Source of the DNA: Acidobacteriaceae bacterium
GTDB taxonomy: Bacteria > Acidobacteriota > Terriglobia > Bryobacterales > Bryobacteraceae
Direction of reading: 5' to 3'
Assembly: GCA_019233755.1 (NCBI GenBank)
Contig: JAFAMD010000053.1
Span: forward strand, 26,673-90,672
DNA: 64,000 nucleotides
Numbering within the stretch: position 1 is the first letter of the stretch; every line of letters starts with the position of its first letter. Of the stretch, positions 45,504-54,835 are shown piece by piece. The position numbers and the translations under genes are program-made. Below the pieces are notes generated by a model, which worked only from the letters and a program-made list of their open reading frames with translations, did no database searches and had not been told where the DNA came from.

Positions 45504-47065
45504 GCAGGTTATTTTACGGCCGGCGGATGTTGGCTAACTCGCTTGCGCATGTCAGCATAAGCGAAACGCAACGCTTTCTACTGCTGGCGCTGCTAATCGG
45601 CATCTTCTCCGGCCTGCTGGTCGTGCTGTTTCACATCTCCATCGATGTCATCAGTTGGACGTCATTGGGGGCGCTGGCCGGCCGATTCCACTTCGCCCGC
45701 CTTCTTAGTCCGGCTGCCGGCGCCATCATTGCAGTGTTCGTGGTCCGCAGGATCTTCCCACGCGCGAAAGGGAGCGGCGTCAACCAGACCAAGATCGCGA
45801 TTTACAGTTCCGAGGGCCACGTGTCTTCGAGCACAATCGCGGGCAAGTTTCTGGCATGCGCGATTTCTATCGGCAGCGGAAACTCGCTCGGGCCGGAAGA
45901 CCCTTCGCTGCAAATGGGCGCCGGGGTTGCTTCCCTGCTCGGCAGAGTGTTCCGGCTGCCGCGCAACAGCATGCGCCTCATCGCGCCGGTGGGCGCGGCC
46001 GCCGGTATTGCCGCGGCGTTTAATACTCCGATCAGTGGCGTGCTGTTCGTAATGGAAGAGGTACTGGCGGACTGGAGCGCGACGGCCGTGGGCTCCATCG
46101 TCTTGGCGGCGGTTTCGGCCGTGGTTACAATGCGCGCGTTTCTCGGCAATGAGCCGCTCTTTCAGATTCCCTCCTTCGAACTGAATCATGTCTCAGAGCT
46201 GATGATCTATGCGGGCGTCGGCATCGCGGGCGGCGTGCTCTCGGCGCTGTTCATGTGGCTCGTCGAACGGCTCAAAGAACAGATCCACGAGCTGCCGCAG
46301 TGGCGCCACTACGCCCTGCCGGCAGCGGCGGGTTTTCTTACCGGCGTCACAGGGCTGTGGTTCCCGGAAGTGATGGGAGCCGGTTATGACGCAGTCAACA
46401 GTGCTTTGCATGGCGAGTTCGTCTGGCAGGTTTTGCTGTACCTGGCATTGGCCAAGCTGCTGGTGACGCTGCTTTCTTTCACGGCGGGGACACCGGGCGG
46501 AATGTTCGCACCCGCGCTCTTTGTCGGCGCAATGCTCGGGGGCGGGTTGGGCGGATTAGCCCACCGTGTCTGGCCGCAGGCGTCTTCCACGGCAGAGGCC
46601 TACATGCTGGTGGGCATGGGCGCGTTTTTCGCAGGCGTGTTTCGCGCTCCGATTACTTCGATCTTCATGGTCTTCGAGCTCAGCGCGAGTTACGTGATTA
46701 TTCTGCCGGTGATGATTGCAAACACAACGGCTTACCTGCTTTCCCGCAATCTGCATCCGACGCCATTCTTCACCATGCTGGCCGAACTGGAAGGCGTCAA
46801 TTTGCCGTCAGCCGAAGAGAAGCGTAACTTTCAGCCCTTGCGTGTGGAAGATGCGATGCACAGGGTATCCGCTGCCGTACAGAAGGAGCCCGGCTTGCAC
46901 CTTTTTCCTGATGAGCCGCTGGATGCCGCGCTGCGGTTGCTCGCATCGCAGCATCGCATTCAGGTGATCAGCCGGCTGGAACCGCACGAGGTGCTCGGAA
47001 CGTTGACGCTCGACGATGTGCATCAGGCTTACGGAATTGCGACGCAGGAAGTGTTGGAAGGCTGA
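45500..47065 (+). CDS. ClC-family chloride channel/transporter
   Basis: A 521-residue membrane protein of the ClC superfamily. Helix-end motifs: RAKGSGVNQTKIA (GSGxP-like position) and SGNSLGPEDPSLQMGAG, where the Glu of PEDP takes the gating-glutamate position; then SFTAGTPGGMFAPALFVGAM and FAGVFRAPITSIFMVFELSA. The C-terminal 90 residues hold one CBS-like half. Both motifs differ from the textbook GSGIPE and GKEGP, so ion specificity is uncertain. GTG start at 45500 overlaps the TPR stop. Its end overlaps the convergent Cas6-like gene by 37 bp. Confidence 0.85.
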   Translation: MSRLFYGRRMLANSLAHVSISETQRFLLLALLIGIFSGLLVVLFHISIDVISWTSLGALAGRFHFARLLSPAAGAIIAVFVVRRIFPRAKGSGVNQTKIAIYSSEGHVSSSTIAGKFLACAISIGSGNSLGPEDPSLQMGAGVASLLGRVFRLPRNSMRLIAPVGAAAGIAAAFNTPISGVLFVMEEVLADWSATAVGSIVLAAVSAVVTMRAFLGNEPLFQIPSFELNHVSELMIYAGVGIAGGVLSALFMWLVERLKEQIHELPQWRHYALPAAAGFLTGVTGLWFPEVMGAGYDAVNSALHGEFVWQVLLYLALAKLLVTLLSFTAGTPGGMFAPALFVGAMLGGGLGGLAHRVWPQASSTAEAYMLVGMGAFFAGVFRAPITSIFMVFELSASYVIILPVMIANTTAYLLSRNLHPTPFFTMLAELEGVNLPSAEEKRNFQPLRVEDAMHRVSAAVQKEPGLHLFPDEPLDAALRLLASQHRIQVISRLEPHEVLGTLTLDDVHQAYGIATQEVLEG

Positions 47066-47940
47066 AGTTCTACGCGCTCGATGCGGATCTCACCCTTACC
47101 CCAAACGGTCTGACGCCCGACCCCGACCCAGCGTCCGATTTCAAGCAGTGGAAGGAACGCGCCTATGGGTCCGGTATATTCTGCCCATCCTGTGAACCCC
47201 CCGATTGAGTGCTGCTGGCCGTTGCTGGCGCTGCGCCGGAAAACATCCGTGCGCACCCACTCCCAACGCGTGAGTTTCACATCCTGAGCGGCAGCGAGAA
47301 GATCGGTATAGTTCCACTCGTCCGGCCAGCCCTGGTAAAGTCGCCCGAGCGCCCGCACGCGCTCCGCCAGCCGATGAATTGTGACGGGGAAGGCCGGCTC
47401 GATGAGCACCTCACCGGCTGATTTCAGCTCCGTTGGCGTGACAAAGGAGAGCCGCAATGAACCATAGCCCGGAGCGCCGACCACCGGCAAACGTAATCCC
47501 CCCGAGCGTGCGGGTTCGAAGTTGATGAGCTTCGCCCTTCCTTTCGTTTGTCCGAACCCTGAAGCACCCGCTAAAGTGAATGCCTCTTCGAGAGCAGACC
47601 AAGGCGATTCAAGAGTGTCGAACACAAAGATATCCGCGGCGAATGCCTCACCGGGGGCAACGTCCCCATGCCCGGAAGCCCAGCGCAGGACAAAGGGTCG
47701 CGGGGCGTCCCGGTATCCGCTCGGGCCTTCTTCCCATCGCGGCTCGAAGAAGCGGGCGTAAACACATTCCCGGCTATGAGTGCGGTTGTCCTCCCAGGTG
47801 CAGCGAGGAACGCATGAAATGCGGCGAAGCGCGGCCCCCAGCGCACCGCGGAAAATGTTCAACTCCTTGCCCGGAGGCAGCCGGAGCGAATCCTGTGCGA
47901 CGAACTCTAGCCGAGCCGGAAGAACGACGAAGTCCATCAC
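47029..47940 (-). CDS. Orphan Cas6-like RAMP endoribonuclease
   Basis: A 303-residue RAMP protein of the Cas6 C-terminal family (PF10040-like). The C-terminal half has the segment FTGWAEYTGPIGAFLPLLEI and the glycine-rich RNA-binding loop GVGRQTVWGKGEIRI, the strongest signature. The N-terminal half (LRLPPGKELNIFRGALGAAL, CTWEDNR) fits the first ferredoxin-like fold. In CRISPR systems Cas6 cuts precursor crRNA at repeat hairpins. Here no cas genes or CRISPR array are visible in the window, so it is an isolated gene whose substrate may be another RNA. The end overlaps the convergent ClC gene. Confidence 0.75.
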   Translation of the reverse strand: MMDFVVLPARLEFVAQDSLRLPPGKELNIFRGALGAALRRISCVPRCTWEDNRTHSRECVYARFFEPRWEEGPSGYRDAPRPFVLRWASGHGDVAPGEAFAADIFVFDTLESPWSALEEAFTLAGASGFGQTKGRAKLINFEPARSGGLRLPVVGAPGYGSLRLSFVTPTELKSAGEVLIEPAFPVTIHRLAERVRALGRLYQGWPDEWNYTDLLAAAQDVKLTRWEWVRTDVFRRSASNGQQHSIGGFTGWAEYTGPIGAFLPLLEIGRWVGVGRQTVWGKGEIRIERVELQPSNTSCVAIP

Positions 47941-48005
47941 TTAACGTTTATCAAGATAGCCGACGTGTTATCCGGGCAGACTGAGCGGATATAGGCGCGC
48001 GTGGA

Positions 48006-50315
48006 CTACTTTGCACTGGAGGAGGCCGGTGCCACCGGCGCGCCGGCGGCGCCTTCCAGAGTGCTCGCGATCTCGTCCACGATTTTCTTCTCGCGCATCA
48101 GGGCGTCGGCTTCGCGCGGAATCTGCGATTCGGCCTCGGCCCAATTCTTGCGGTCCAGCGCTTCATGGACACCGGGCAGCGGCTTCGCTTCATAGCCGGT
48201 ATAGGCACCAGGCGCGTAGATCATGTTCTTGAACCATGGCCGTCCGGGCAACCCCGCGGCCTCGGTGAGCGCCGGGCCGCTCTGCATAAGGAGCAGGTTG
48301 ATGCCATTGATGGTTTCCGGCGAGACGGACCAGCCGTTCGCTTGCGCTTTTGTCCAGGCCTTCGAGAGCCGGCCGGCACTTTCAGAAAGCTGATCGACGG
48401 CGTTTTGCAGCGGGGCGAAATTGAAGTGCGGGGGCACGGGCTCGGACGAAGGCGGAAGCAGCGGCTGCAGCGGATCACTCGTGGCATTGTAGACGCCATC
48501 CTCGATGTCGCGATTGCGCTCACGCATCGCTTCCTGCTGGTTCTTTAGCAGCTCCTGCATATTGTCGAGGTACTTGCCGACTGCGGCTGCAAAGCCCGCG
48601 AAATCAAACGGCAGTACGTCGGCATCGGCAAGGCGCATTACCGCGGTTCCAATCAATTCAGATTCGGCGCGCTCGTATTCAAAGTTCGGGTCGCCAAAAT
48701 GCGTATACCAATAGAAATCGTCGTAGATGGAGTGGTAAACGCCGCCATCATCCTCGCCGCCGAACGCGATATCGGCCGACGGAATGCCGAGGTGATGAAT
48801 GAAGGCAGTATAGTCGGAGCCGTCGCCCAAAGCTCCGATGCTAAGCTCGCTGCGGTTCCGAATCTCATTCTTCTGGTCAGTGCCCTGGGCGTCCGCGATG
48901 CGCCGCAGTCTGGCACGGTCCCAAACACTCATGTCCTTCTCCGGATCGTGCACATCGCGGGCGACCGAGTTAATGAAACGTTCGAGGACGTGCGATCCGT
49001 CCGCGTCCATATAGCCCCGGCCATTCGTGTCGCTGTTAAAATACGCGACTGCGTGCTGGAGCAGTTCCTGCGAGTGCGCCTCCACCCACTCGGTTGAACC
49101 GAGCAATCCCGGCTCTTCGCCGTCCCAGGCACAGTAAACGATGGTGCGCTTGGGTCTCCATCCCCGCTTCGTCAACTCGCCGAACGAGCGTGCTTCCTCG
49201 AGCATGGTTACCAGGCCGGATACGGGATCCTGGGCGCCGTTCACCCAGGCGTCGTGGTGGTTGCCGCGCAGGACCCACTGGTCCGGCTCGTCAGAGCCCT
49301 GTATCTTCGCGATGACGTCATAGACGGGCTTCTGATCCCAATTCGACTTCACCTTCAGGTGTACCTTCACCTCGTTCGCGCCAAAGCGGTAGGTAATAGG
49401 CAGACCGCCGCGCCATGCCGCAGGAACCACTCGCCCCTTCAATTCGGACAGCATCGGCTGGGCATCCGCGTAGGAAATCGGCAAGACAGGGAGTTTCGTG
49501 ATGGTTGGCGATTCCTGGATCGTGAGCCGTTTCGTGCTAGGAACGGATGGCTCTCCGGGCGTAAGCGGGTCGCCGGGGTATTCGGTGTCCATTACGCTGC
49601 CCCGCTGAATGCCATCGGGCGGCCGAAAGGCACCCTGCGGGAAGATTACGCCGTTACCGTATCCGTCATCGCGCGGATCGGAGTAGATGATGCAGCCAAT
49701 GGCGCCATGCTCGGCAGCGACCTTCGGTTTCACACCCCGCCAGCCGTGACCATAGCGCGCAATCACGATGGCACCTTTGACAGACACGCCGTAACGGGCG
49801 AGCGTCTCGTAATCTTCTGGCATGCCGTAGTTCACATAAATGAGGGGGCCAGTAATGTCTCCGTCGATGGAATAAGCGTTGTAGGCGGGCAGTTGCTCAC
49901 CCGTTTGAGAGGAGGTCGGGTCTACAGGAATGGGCGGTTCAGCCAGGCGCGCTGTGAATTTGCGCGGCTCAAGCATTTCGAGACGATTGCCGTCGGGCGT
50001 CGGGAAGAGCACCTGGAACGTCTCGATGTGAGCATCGAACCCCCACTCTTTGAACTTCGCGAGAATCCATTCGGCGTTGTCCTTGTCGTAGGGCGAACCG
50101 ACGTGATGAGGCCGCGCGGAGAGGCGACGCATGTATTCGCGCTCGTTGGCGGGCACCGGCAAAGCCCGGAATTTCACCTCCCAATCGCGTTCCGCGCGGC
50201 TTGCGTCGGGGCGGTAGCCATCGAGTGCGGCTTGATCAGCGGCATATGCCCTCAAAGTCACCGCCGCCAGGGCGAAACACAGGGTTGCCGCCAGGCTCCA
50301 ATTCAATCGAGTCAT
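48006..50315 (-). CDS. Glutamate carboxypeptidase II-like M28 peptidase
   Basis: A 769-residue homologue of human GCPII/PSMA, with PA domain, M28 domain and TFR-dimer-like C-terminus. Zinc ligands: LRGNHHDAWVNGAQD (His, Asp), CAWDGEEPGLLGSTEW (Glu-Glu), YFNSDTNGRG (Asp) and DGGVYHSIYDDFYWYTHFGD (His). N-terminal signal (LAATLCFALAAVTLRAYA) shows export. It probably releases C-terminal glutamate or other acidic residues from peptides; specificity is inferred from the family. Divergence of 84 bp from the phosphatase gene region. Confidence 0.88.
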   Translation of the reverse strand: MTRLNWSLAATLCFALAAVTLRAYAADQAALDGYRPDASRAERDWEVKFRALPVPANEREYMRRLSARPHHVGSPYDKDNAEWILAKFKEWGFDAHIETFQVLFPTPDGNRLEMLEPRKFTARLAEPPIPVDPTSSQTGEQLPAYNAYSIDGDITGPLIYVNYGMPEDYETLARYGVSVKGAIVIARYGHGWRGVKPKVAAEHGAIGCIIYSDPRDDGYGNGVIFPQGAFRPPDGIQRGSVMDTEYPGDPLTPGEPSVPSTKRLTIQESPTITKLPVLPISYADAQPMLSELKGRVVPAAWRGGLPITYRFGANEVKVHLKVKSNWDQKPVYDVIAKIQGSDEPDQWVLRGNHHDAWVNGAQDPVSGLVTMLEEARSFGELTKRGWRPKRTIVYCAWDGEEPGLLGSTEWVEAHSQELLQHAVAYFNSDTNGRGYMDADGSHVLERFINSVARDVHDPEKDMSVWDRARLRRIADAQGTDQKNEIRNRSELSIGALGDGSDYTAFIHHLGIPSADIAFGGEDDGGVYHSIYDDFYWYTHFGDPNFEYERAESELIGTAVMRLADADVLPFDFAGFAAAVGKYLDNMQELLKNQQEAMRERNRDIEDGVYNATSDPLQPLLPPSSEPVPPHFNFAPLQNAVDQLSESAGRLSKAWTKAQANGWSVSPETINGINLLLMQSGPALTEAAGLPGRPWFKNMIYAPGAYTGYEAKPLPGVHEALDRKNWAEAESQIPREADALMREKKIVDEIASTLEGAAGAPVAPASSSAK

Positions 50316-50399
50316 CGAAACGGTGTCGGAACTCCTTAATCAGAAAAGGCTACCATTTGCAGACAGAAAGACTGTCCGCGGCGGGCGCCAAGGGCCCGA

Positions 50400-51641
50400 T
50401 CAGCCATCGTCCCGACATTTGGCGACGATCAAAGTGATGTCGTCATGCTGTTCATCAGAGCTGAACTCGCGGACCTGATCGACAATCGACGTGAGCAACG
50501 CCTGTGGAGATAACGAACGCTGCTGCTTCAATACGTCGATTAGGCGCTTTTCGCCGAATTCCTCTCCTCCAGCCTTGAACGACTCGGTTACGCCATCGGT
50601 GTACAGTACGAGCAGGTCTCCCGGGCGGAGCCGGCGTTCGCCAATCGAACAATCCCATTCTTTGAAAAGTCCCAGGACCGTGCAGGTGGATTCGAGCCGC
50701 TCCAGCGTATTGTCGCTGCGGAGCAGAAGAGCGGGAAGATGTCCGCAATTTACGTAGTGCAAGTACCGCAGGTTGTCATCGTATTCAGCAAAGAAGAGAG
50801 TGGCATATGCACTGTCGGCAGTGTTCTCGTAGAAGAGTTGGTTCACTGATCGCAGTAGGCGCTCCGGCTGGTCTAAAGCAATCGCAGACTGGCTCCGCAG
50901 ATTCGCCTGAAGATTGGCCATCAAGAGAGCAGCGGCAATTCCCTTCCCCGAAATGTCGCCGATCACCAGCCCCAACCGTTCCCGGCCGAGATCCATGAAA
51001 TCGTAGTAATCGCCGCCGACCTGACGAGCCTGGATGCAAATGCCTGTGTAGTCCAAACTCCTCAAGGCGGGCAGGGTTTGAGGGAAGAGCCTTGCCTGCA
51101 CTTGCTTTGCGATTTCAAGCTCCTGCGCCGCACGGTGGTCTGCTTCAACCTTTTCTGCATAAGCGCGCCGCTGCGCTTCGAGTTCGCGGGTTACTTCGTC
51201 GAAACCCACCAGAGTAAAGGAATTGCCGTCGATGTCTTCAAAAATGGTGAACAGGCCGCCCCAAGGCGGCACCTGCGGAGGGTGGTGAAAGCGGACACCG
51301 CGTTCAGACCAATCGTTGTACTTCGCGAAAAGGTCTTCAGTGACAAAAACAACCTGGCTGAACCGACCGATGAAATCGCACTCTTCGGAGCCAGGTTTGG
51401 GAGCCATCAGAGCAAGGATTGCAGTACCGTCCGGAGGCGCTACCGCTACCCAGCGGTCACCCGATGAAAAAATGTGATCGAATGCGAGGCCAAATCCGAG
51501 CTGATCGAGGTAGAATCGCAGGCTCCGGTCTTGATCCCGAACGTAAACCATCACGGTTTGGATACGCAGATAGGGATCCTTGCGATCACGTTGTTGAATA
51601 GTGAAGCGGTCACCCCAGAAACGAGCAGGCGGGCTACCCAT
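50400..51641 (-). CDS. VOC-domain/SpoIIE-like PP2C phosphatase fusion
   Basis: Two domains in one chain. N-terminal about 25-145: a glyoxalase/VOC-type domain (MVYVRDQDRSLRFYLDQLGF; a second half EDIDGNSFTLVGFDEVTREL). A coiled-coil linker rich in Ala/Glu leads to a SpoIIE/RsbU-type PP2C domain: QARQVGGDYYDFMDLG (metal Asp), LGLVIGDISGKGIAAALLMA, LLVLYTDGVTESFK and DDITLIVAK. Start is uncertain: ATG 51641 (MGSPPARFWG) is preferred because the longer frame to 51707 begins inside the terminator of the upstream gene. The role is likely a partner-switching or stress regulator sensing a small ligand; both parts are inferred. Confidence 0.88.
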   Translation of the reverse strand: MGSPPARFWGDRFTIQQRDRKDPYLRIQTVMVYVRDQDRSLRFYLDQLGFGLAFDHIFSSGDRWVAVAPPDGTAILALMAPKPGSEECDFIGRFSQVVFVTEDLFAKYNDWSERGVRFHHPPQVPPWGGLFTIFEDIDGNSFTLVGFDEVTRELEAQRRAYAEKVEADHRAAQELEIAKQVQARLFPQTLPALRSLDYTGICIQARQVGGDYYDFMDLGRERLGLVIGDISGKGIAAALLMANLQANLRSQSAIALDQPERLLRSVNQLFYENTADSAYATLFFAEYDDNLRYLHYVNCGHLPALLLRSDNTLERLESTCTVLGLFKEWDCSIGERRLRPGDLLVLYTDGVTESFKAGGEEFGEKRLIDVLKQQRSLSPQALLTSIVDQVREFSSDEQHDDITLIVAKCRDDG

Positions 51642-51704
51642 GGGCGTGATTATAAATCGGAACGTGCGCGGCTTCTTTTCCTCCCACGCACACAAACACG
51701 CACA

Positions 51705-51736
51705 CAAAAAAGAGCGCCGCCCAAGTTGAGCGGCGC
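51705..51736 (-). terminator. Rho-independent terminator of the OmpA-like gene
   Basis: On the minus strand GCGCCGC, a 9-base loop and GCGGCGC form a 7-bp GC-only stem followed by TCTTTTTTG. It lies 13 bp past the stop of the OmpA-family gene at 51750 and upstream of the phosphatase ATG at 51641, so the two genes are separate units. Confidence 0.85.
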
Positions 51737-51749
51737 GAAGTGGATCGCC

Positions 51750-53363
51750 TTAGCCGTTGGATTCGCTTGATTTTCTTGGGGCTATTGTCGCGGCAATTGG
51801 CCGTAGTTCACGGGCCCCTGCTGATTCGGCGGGACGCCGATCCTGCGCTCCAATCACTTCTCCGGATACAACCAGTTCGACTCTGCGATTCAACTTCCGG
51901 CCGGAGGCTGTATCGTTCGAAGCAACGGGATAGCTTTCGCCGTAACCCGCCGAGCTGACGTTCTGCGGATTGAGACCTTGCTGAATCAGAAAACTTTGGA
52001 CTGTGCTCGCGCGCTGCTCCGACAGCTTCTGATTGAACGCGTCCGTCCCCGTGCTGTCGGTATATCCTTCGACGCGAAGGTTCAGACCGGGGTGAGAGAT
52101 CACGATGCCGGCAATCCTCGCCAGTGCCAATTGCGCGGGCTGCGTCAACTCGTATTTTCCAGTGGCGAACAACACATCCTGCATATTGACCACCAAGCCG
52201 CGGGGCGTCTCACGTGTCGGCAAGACCGAGTTGAATTGCTGGAGCAGTTGCTGCCGCAACTGCTCTTTCTGTTGTTCAGCCTGCTCGCGCAAACGATTTG
52301 CCTCTTCGGCTGTCTGCTGCGCCTTCTGCGCCTCAGCATCCGCCGCGGCGCGCTGCGCAGCCTGTTCCTGTGCCTGCCGCTGGGCTTCCAGAGCCTGCTC
52401 GCGAGCCTGCTCTGCGCGAGCGGCTTCGTCCTGCGCTTGCCGCTGCGCCGCCGCCTGGCGCGCCGCCGCTTCATCACGCTCCTGCTGCTGCGCGATCTGC
52501 TGCTGCTTTCTTAACGAGATGATGCGGGCGTCTTCCGCCTTTTCGACGGATTCGCGCGCACTCATGATGGCGGATTTCCATTCTTTGCGGGCCTGGTAAT
52601 CCTGCGCCTGCTGCCATAGCGTTTCGGCGTTCTGGAACACATCGCTCGCATACTGGTTCGCTTTCGCGTACTCCGCGATCTGCACTGCATTCTGAGCCTC
52701 ATAGACTTCGAGAGGACTCTTCTTGTTCGAGTTCAGGTCGACTGGCTTCAGCTCAGATTCCGGGACGTGATAGGTGTAATTGCCGCGCGGCAGCAACTCG
52801 AAATGTGCTTGTACGGTCTCCCAACTGCCCCGCGTGTCGTTACGAATCATGTTCTGCATGACGACGACGTCGCTGGGCTGGTGCACAGCGAAGTAGGGTT
52901 CGGCCGTTATTATGAGGCCGAAGGCCTGCAGGTCAGTGGTCACCTCGCCGTCGTAGTTGCCGTGCGAGTCCACCACGATTTCACCGAGATTGGACGGATG
53001 CCCGTCGGGCGTAATGGCCCAAAGCACATAGGAAAGGTATAGAGGTCCGAAAGTAGATGCCGCGGGCAGATTCTTCACGCCGATTTTGATCTGCATGTGC
53101 CCGAGCTGGCTTCTCACCTCGGCTAAACCTTTCGCCTGGGGCGCGAGCGAAGTCCCTTGAAAATCAACCTTGGTCCAATTGCTGCGATCACGATAACTCA
53201 CTGCTGCGACGGACCGCGAAACGACCTGCACTTTGAAAATCGGCACCGTGTTTCCGGGTCCTGTCTGCTGGCCAGCTTGTCCGATGTTTTGCATCGGATT
53301 GGGTTCCTGCCCGAGGAGCACTATCGGCAGGCAAGCAACGAACACAAACGTAAGCAGTTTCAT
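51750..53363 (-). CDS. OmpA-family protein with coiled-coil domain
   Basis: A 537-residue exported protein. Signal MKLLTFVFVACLPIVLLGQE, an N-terminal beta region, then a long coiled coil (about residues 250-375) rich in Gln, Ala, Glu and Arg. The C-terminal OmpA/MotB peptidoglycan-binding domain has VEGYTDSTGTDAFNQKLSEQ-R and ending GYGESYPVASNDTASGRKLN-RRVEL. The ATG (53363) is preceded by AAAGGAG at 7 bases. A 12-bp direct copy of the start region (CGTTGGTATGAA) lies just upstream with a four-codon frame MKLG. Likely links outer membrane and peptidoglycan. Confidence 0.88.
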   Translation of the reverse strand: MKLLTFVFVACLPIVLLGQEPNPMQNIGQAGQQTGPGNTVPIFKVQVVSRSVAAVSYRDRSNWTKVDFQGTSLAPQAKGLAEVRSQLGHMQIKIGVKNLPAASTFGPLYLSYVLWAITPDGHPSNLGEIVVDSHGNYDGEVTTDLQAFGLIITAEPYFAVHQPSDVVVMQNMIRNDTRGSWETVQAHFELLPRGNYTYHVPESELKPVDLNSNKKSPLEVYEAQNAVQIAEYAKANQYASDVFQNAETLWQQAQDYQARKEWKSAIMSARESVEKAEDARIISLRKQQQIAQQQERDEAAARQAAAQRQAQDEAARAEQAREQALEAQRQAQEQAAQRAAADAEAQKAQQTAEEANRLREQAEQQKEQLRQQLLQQFNSVLPTRETPRGLVVNMQDVLFATGKYELTQPAQLALARIAGIVISHPGLNLRVEGYTDSTGTDAFNQKLSEQRASTVQSFLIQQGLNPQNVSSAGYGESYPVASNDTASGRKLNRRVELVVSGEVIGAQDRRPAESAGARELRPIAATIAPRKSSESNG

Positions 53364-53566
53364 ACCAACGCTCCTTTAGCCAAGCTTCATACCAACGTTG
53401 ATCTGGGCAACGCTGGTGCCAAAGCTGCAAGTTTCTGGCAGCACGGAAGTTCTTTCAGGGACGAAACGGGCCAGCCGGTAGAATTTACAAGCGCTCGCCT
53501 GAAAAAAGGCGTTCAGGTGAGCCGTCAGTATCGGGTCCGCCGCGCGCTCTCGCTAAGATCATAAAT

Positions 53567-54826
53567 GTGAATGCCCCGACAGGCACGATTGAGGCGCCGC
53601 CGACGAGGCGAACCACCTCGCCCTTACTTCCGATCTTTCTGATCGTTCTGGTCGACGTGCTCGGCTTCACCATTATTCTGCCGCTGCTGCCGTTTTACTC
53701 GGAACGGCTCGGCGCTTCACCGACGGTGGTCGGGACAATCGTTGCGATCTACGCGGTCTGCCAATTAATTGCCGGGCCGATTCTGGGACAGCTCTCAGAC
53801 CGGATTGGCCGGCGGCCGGTATTGCTGATCAGCCAGGCCGGGACGCTGGCTGGTTTTTTGATTCTTGCCTTCTCGACGCAGGTATGGATGGTGTTTCTGT
53901 CCCGCGCGATCGATGGAGCAACGGCCGGAAACCTGAGCATTGCCCAGGCATATATCAGCGACGTCACGAAGAGTGAAAACCGTGCCAAAGCGTTTGCGCT
54001 GATTGGCGTTGCCTTTGGCTTCGGCTTTCTGGTGGGACCGGCCATCGCGGGTTTTCTGGCGCACTACGGGTATCAGGCGCCCATCTTCACGGCATGCGCG
54101 CTATCATTCACGAGCATCCTCTGCACCTACTTCCTGCTGCCGCGGCGCGAGGCCGCCCATGAGCGGAACGCAGATGCGGATGTGGACCCGGGCCCCGGCG
54201 GCAAGCGGTTGTCACTGATTTCCTGGGGTGAGTACCGAAAGTATTTCCGCAATCGTGAACTGGCACGGCTGCTGACTCAATGGCTGCTTTTTTCACTGTC
54301 GTTCTCGACTTTCATTTCGGGCTTCGCCCTGTACGCCGAGCGACGCTACCACTGGAGCGGTCACCCGGTCGGGGTGCGGGAGGTCGGGTACATCTTCGCG
54401 TTCAACGGGTTTATCGGCATCATCATGCAAGGCGGCATGGTGGGGCGAATGGTGAAGGTGCTGGGCGAGAAGCGCGTGGTGCAACTAGGCTTCGCCAGCA
54501 CGCTTATCGGCTATGCTGCGATCGGGTTCACGCATACGATCAGCCAACTGCTGTGGGTAATGGCGGCGACTTCCATCTTCGGCGCCGGCCTACGTCCGGC
54601 ACTGACGAGCCTTGTTACGCAGAAGGCAGGCCGCCGGGAGCAAGGCGTCATCCTCGGCCTTACACAGTCTCTGACGTCGGTCGCCCAGATTACCGCGCCG
54701 ATCATCGCGGGTGCCTTGATCGACAAGGAGTTGCTTGCGACCTGGGCGGTATGGGCGGGCATTCTTTCAGGGCTCGCGCTTTTCTTTGAGAACCGGGCGA
54801 ACGCGGTAACTTCGGCCACTGCCTGA
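53567..54826 (+). CDS. MFS transporter, TetA-like drug/H+ antiporter group
   Basis: A 419-residue inner-membrane MFS permease. Motif A is visible: GQLSDRIGRRPVLLISQAG. The remaining helices include IVAIYAVCQLIAGPI and FGFGFLVGPAIAGFLAHYGY, with a central loop rich in Arg/Asp (AHERNADADVDPGPGGKRLS) at about 200. It resembles TetA/Bcr-type exporters, but the substrate is unknown. Start is GTG 53567; the N-terminus TGTIEAPPTRRTTSPLL is cytoplasmic. It is 9 bp upstream of the PAP2 gene and likely co-transcribed. Confidence 0.87.
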   Translation: MNAPTGTIEAPPTRRTTSPLLPIFLIVLVDVLGFTIILPLLPFYSERLGASPTVVGTIVAIYAVCQLIAGPILGQLSDRIGRRPVLLISQAGTLAGFLILAFSTQVWMVFLSRAIDGATAGNLSIAQAYISDVTKSENRAKAFALIGVAFGFGFLVGPAIAGFLAHYGYQAPIFTACALSFTSILCTYFLLPRREAAHERNADADVDPGPGGKRLSLISWGEYRKYFRNRELARLLTQWLLFSLSFSTFISGFALYAERRYHWSGHPVGVREVGYIFAFNGFIGIIMQGGMVGRMVKVLGEKRVVQLGFASTLIGYAAIGFTHTISQLLWVMAATSIFGAGLRPALTSLVTQKAGRREQGVILGLTQSLTSVAQITAPIIAGALIDKELLATWAVWAGILSGLALFFENRANAVTSATA

Positions 54827-54835
54827 CAGCGCACA

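Noticed and set aside
49254..50339. 361-codon plus-strand frame
   Set aside because: Antisense shadow of the GCPII-like gene, no motif.
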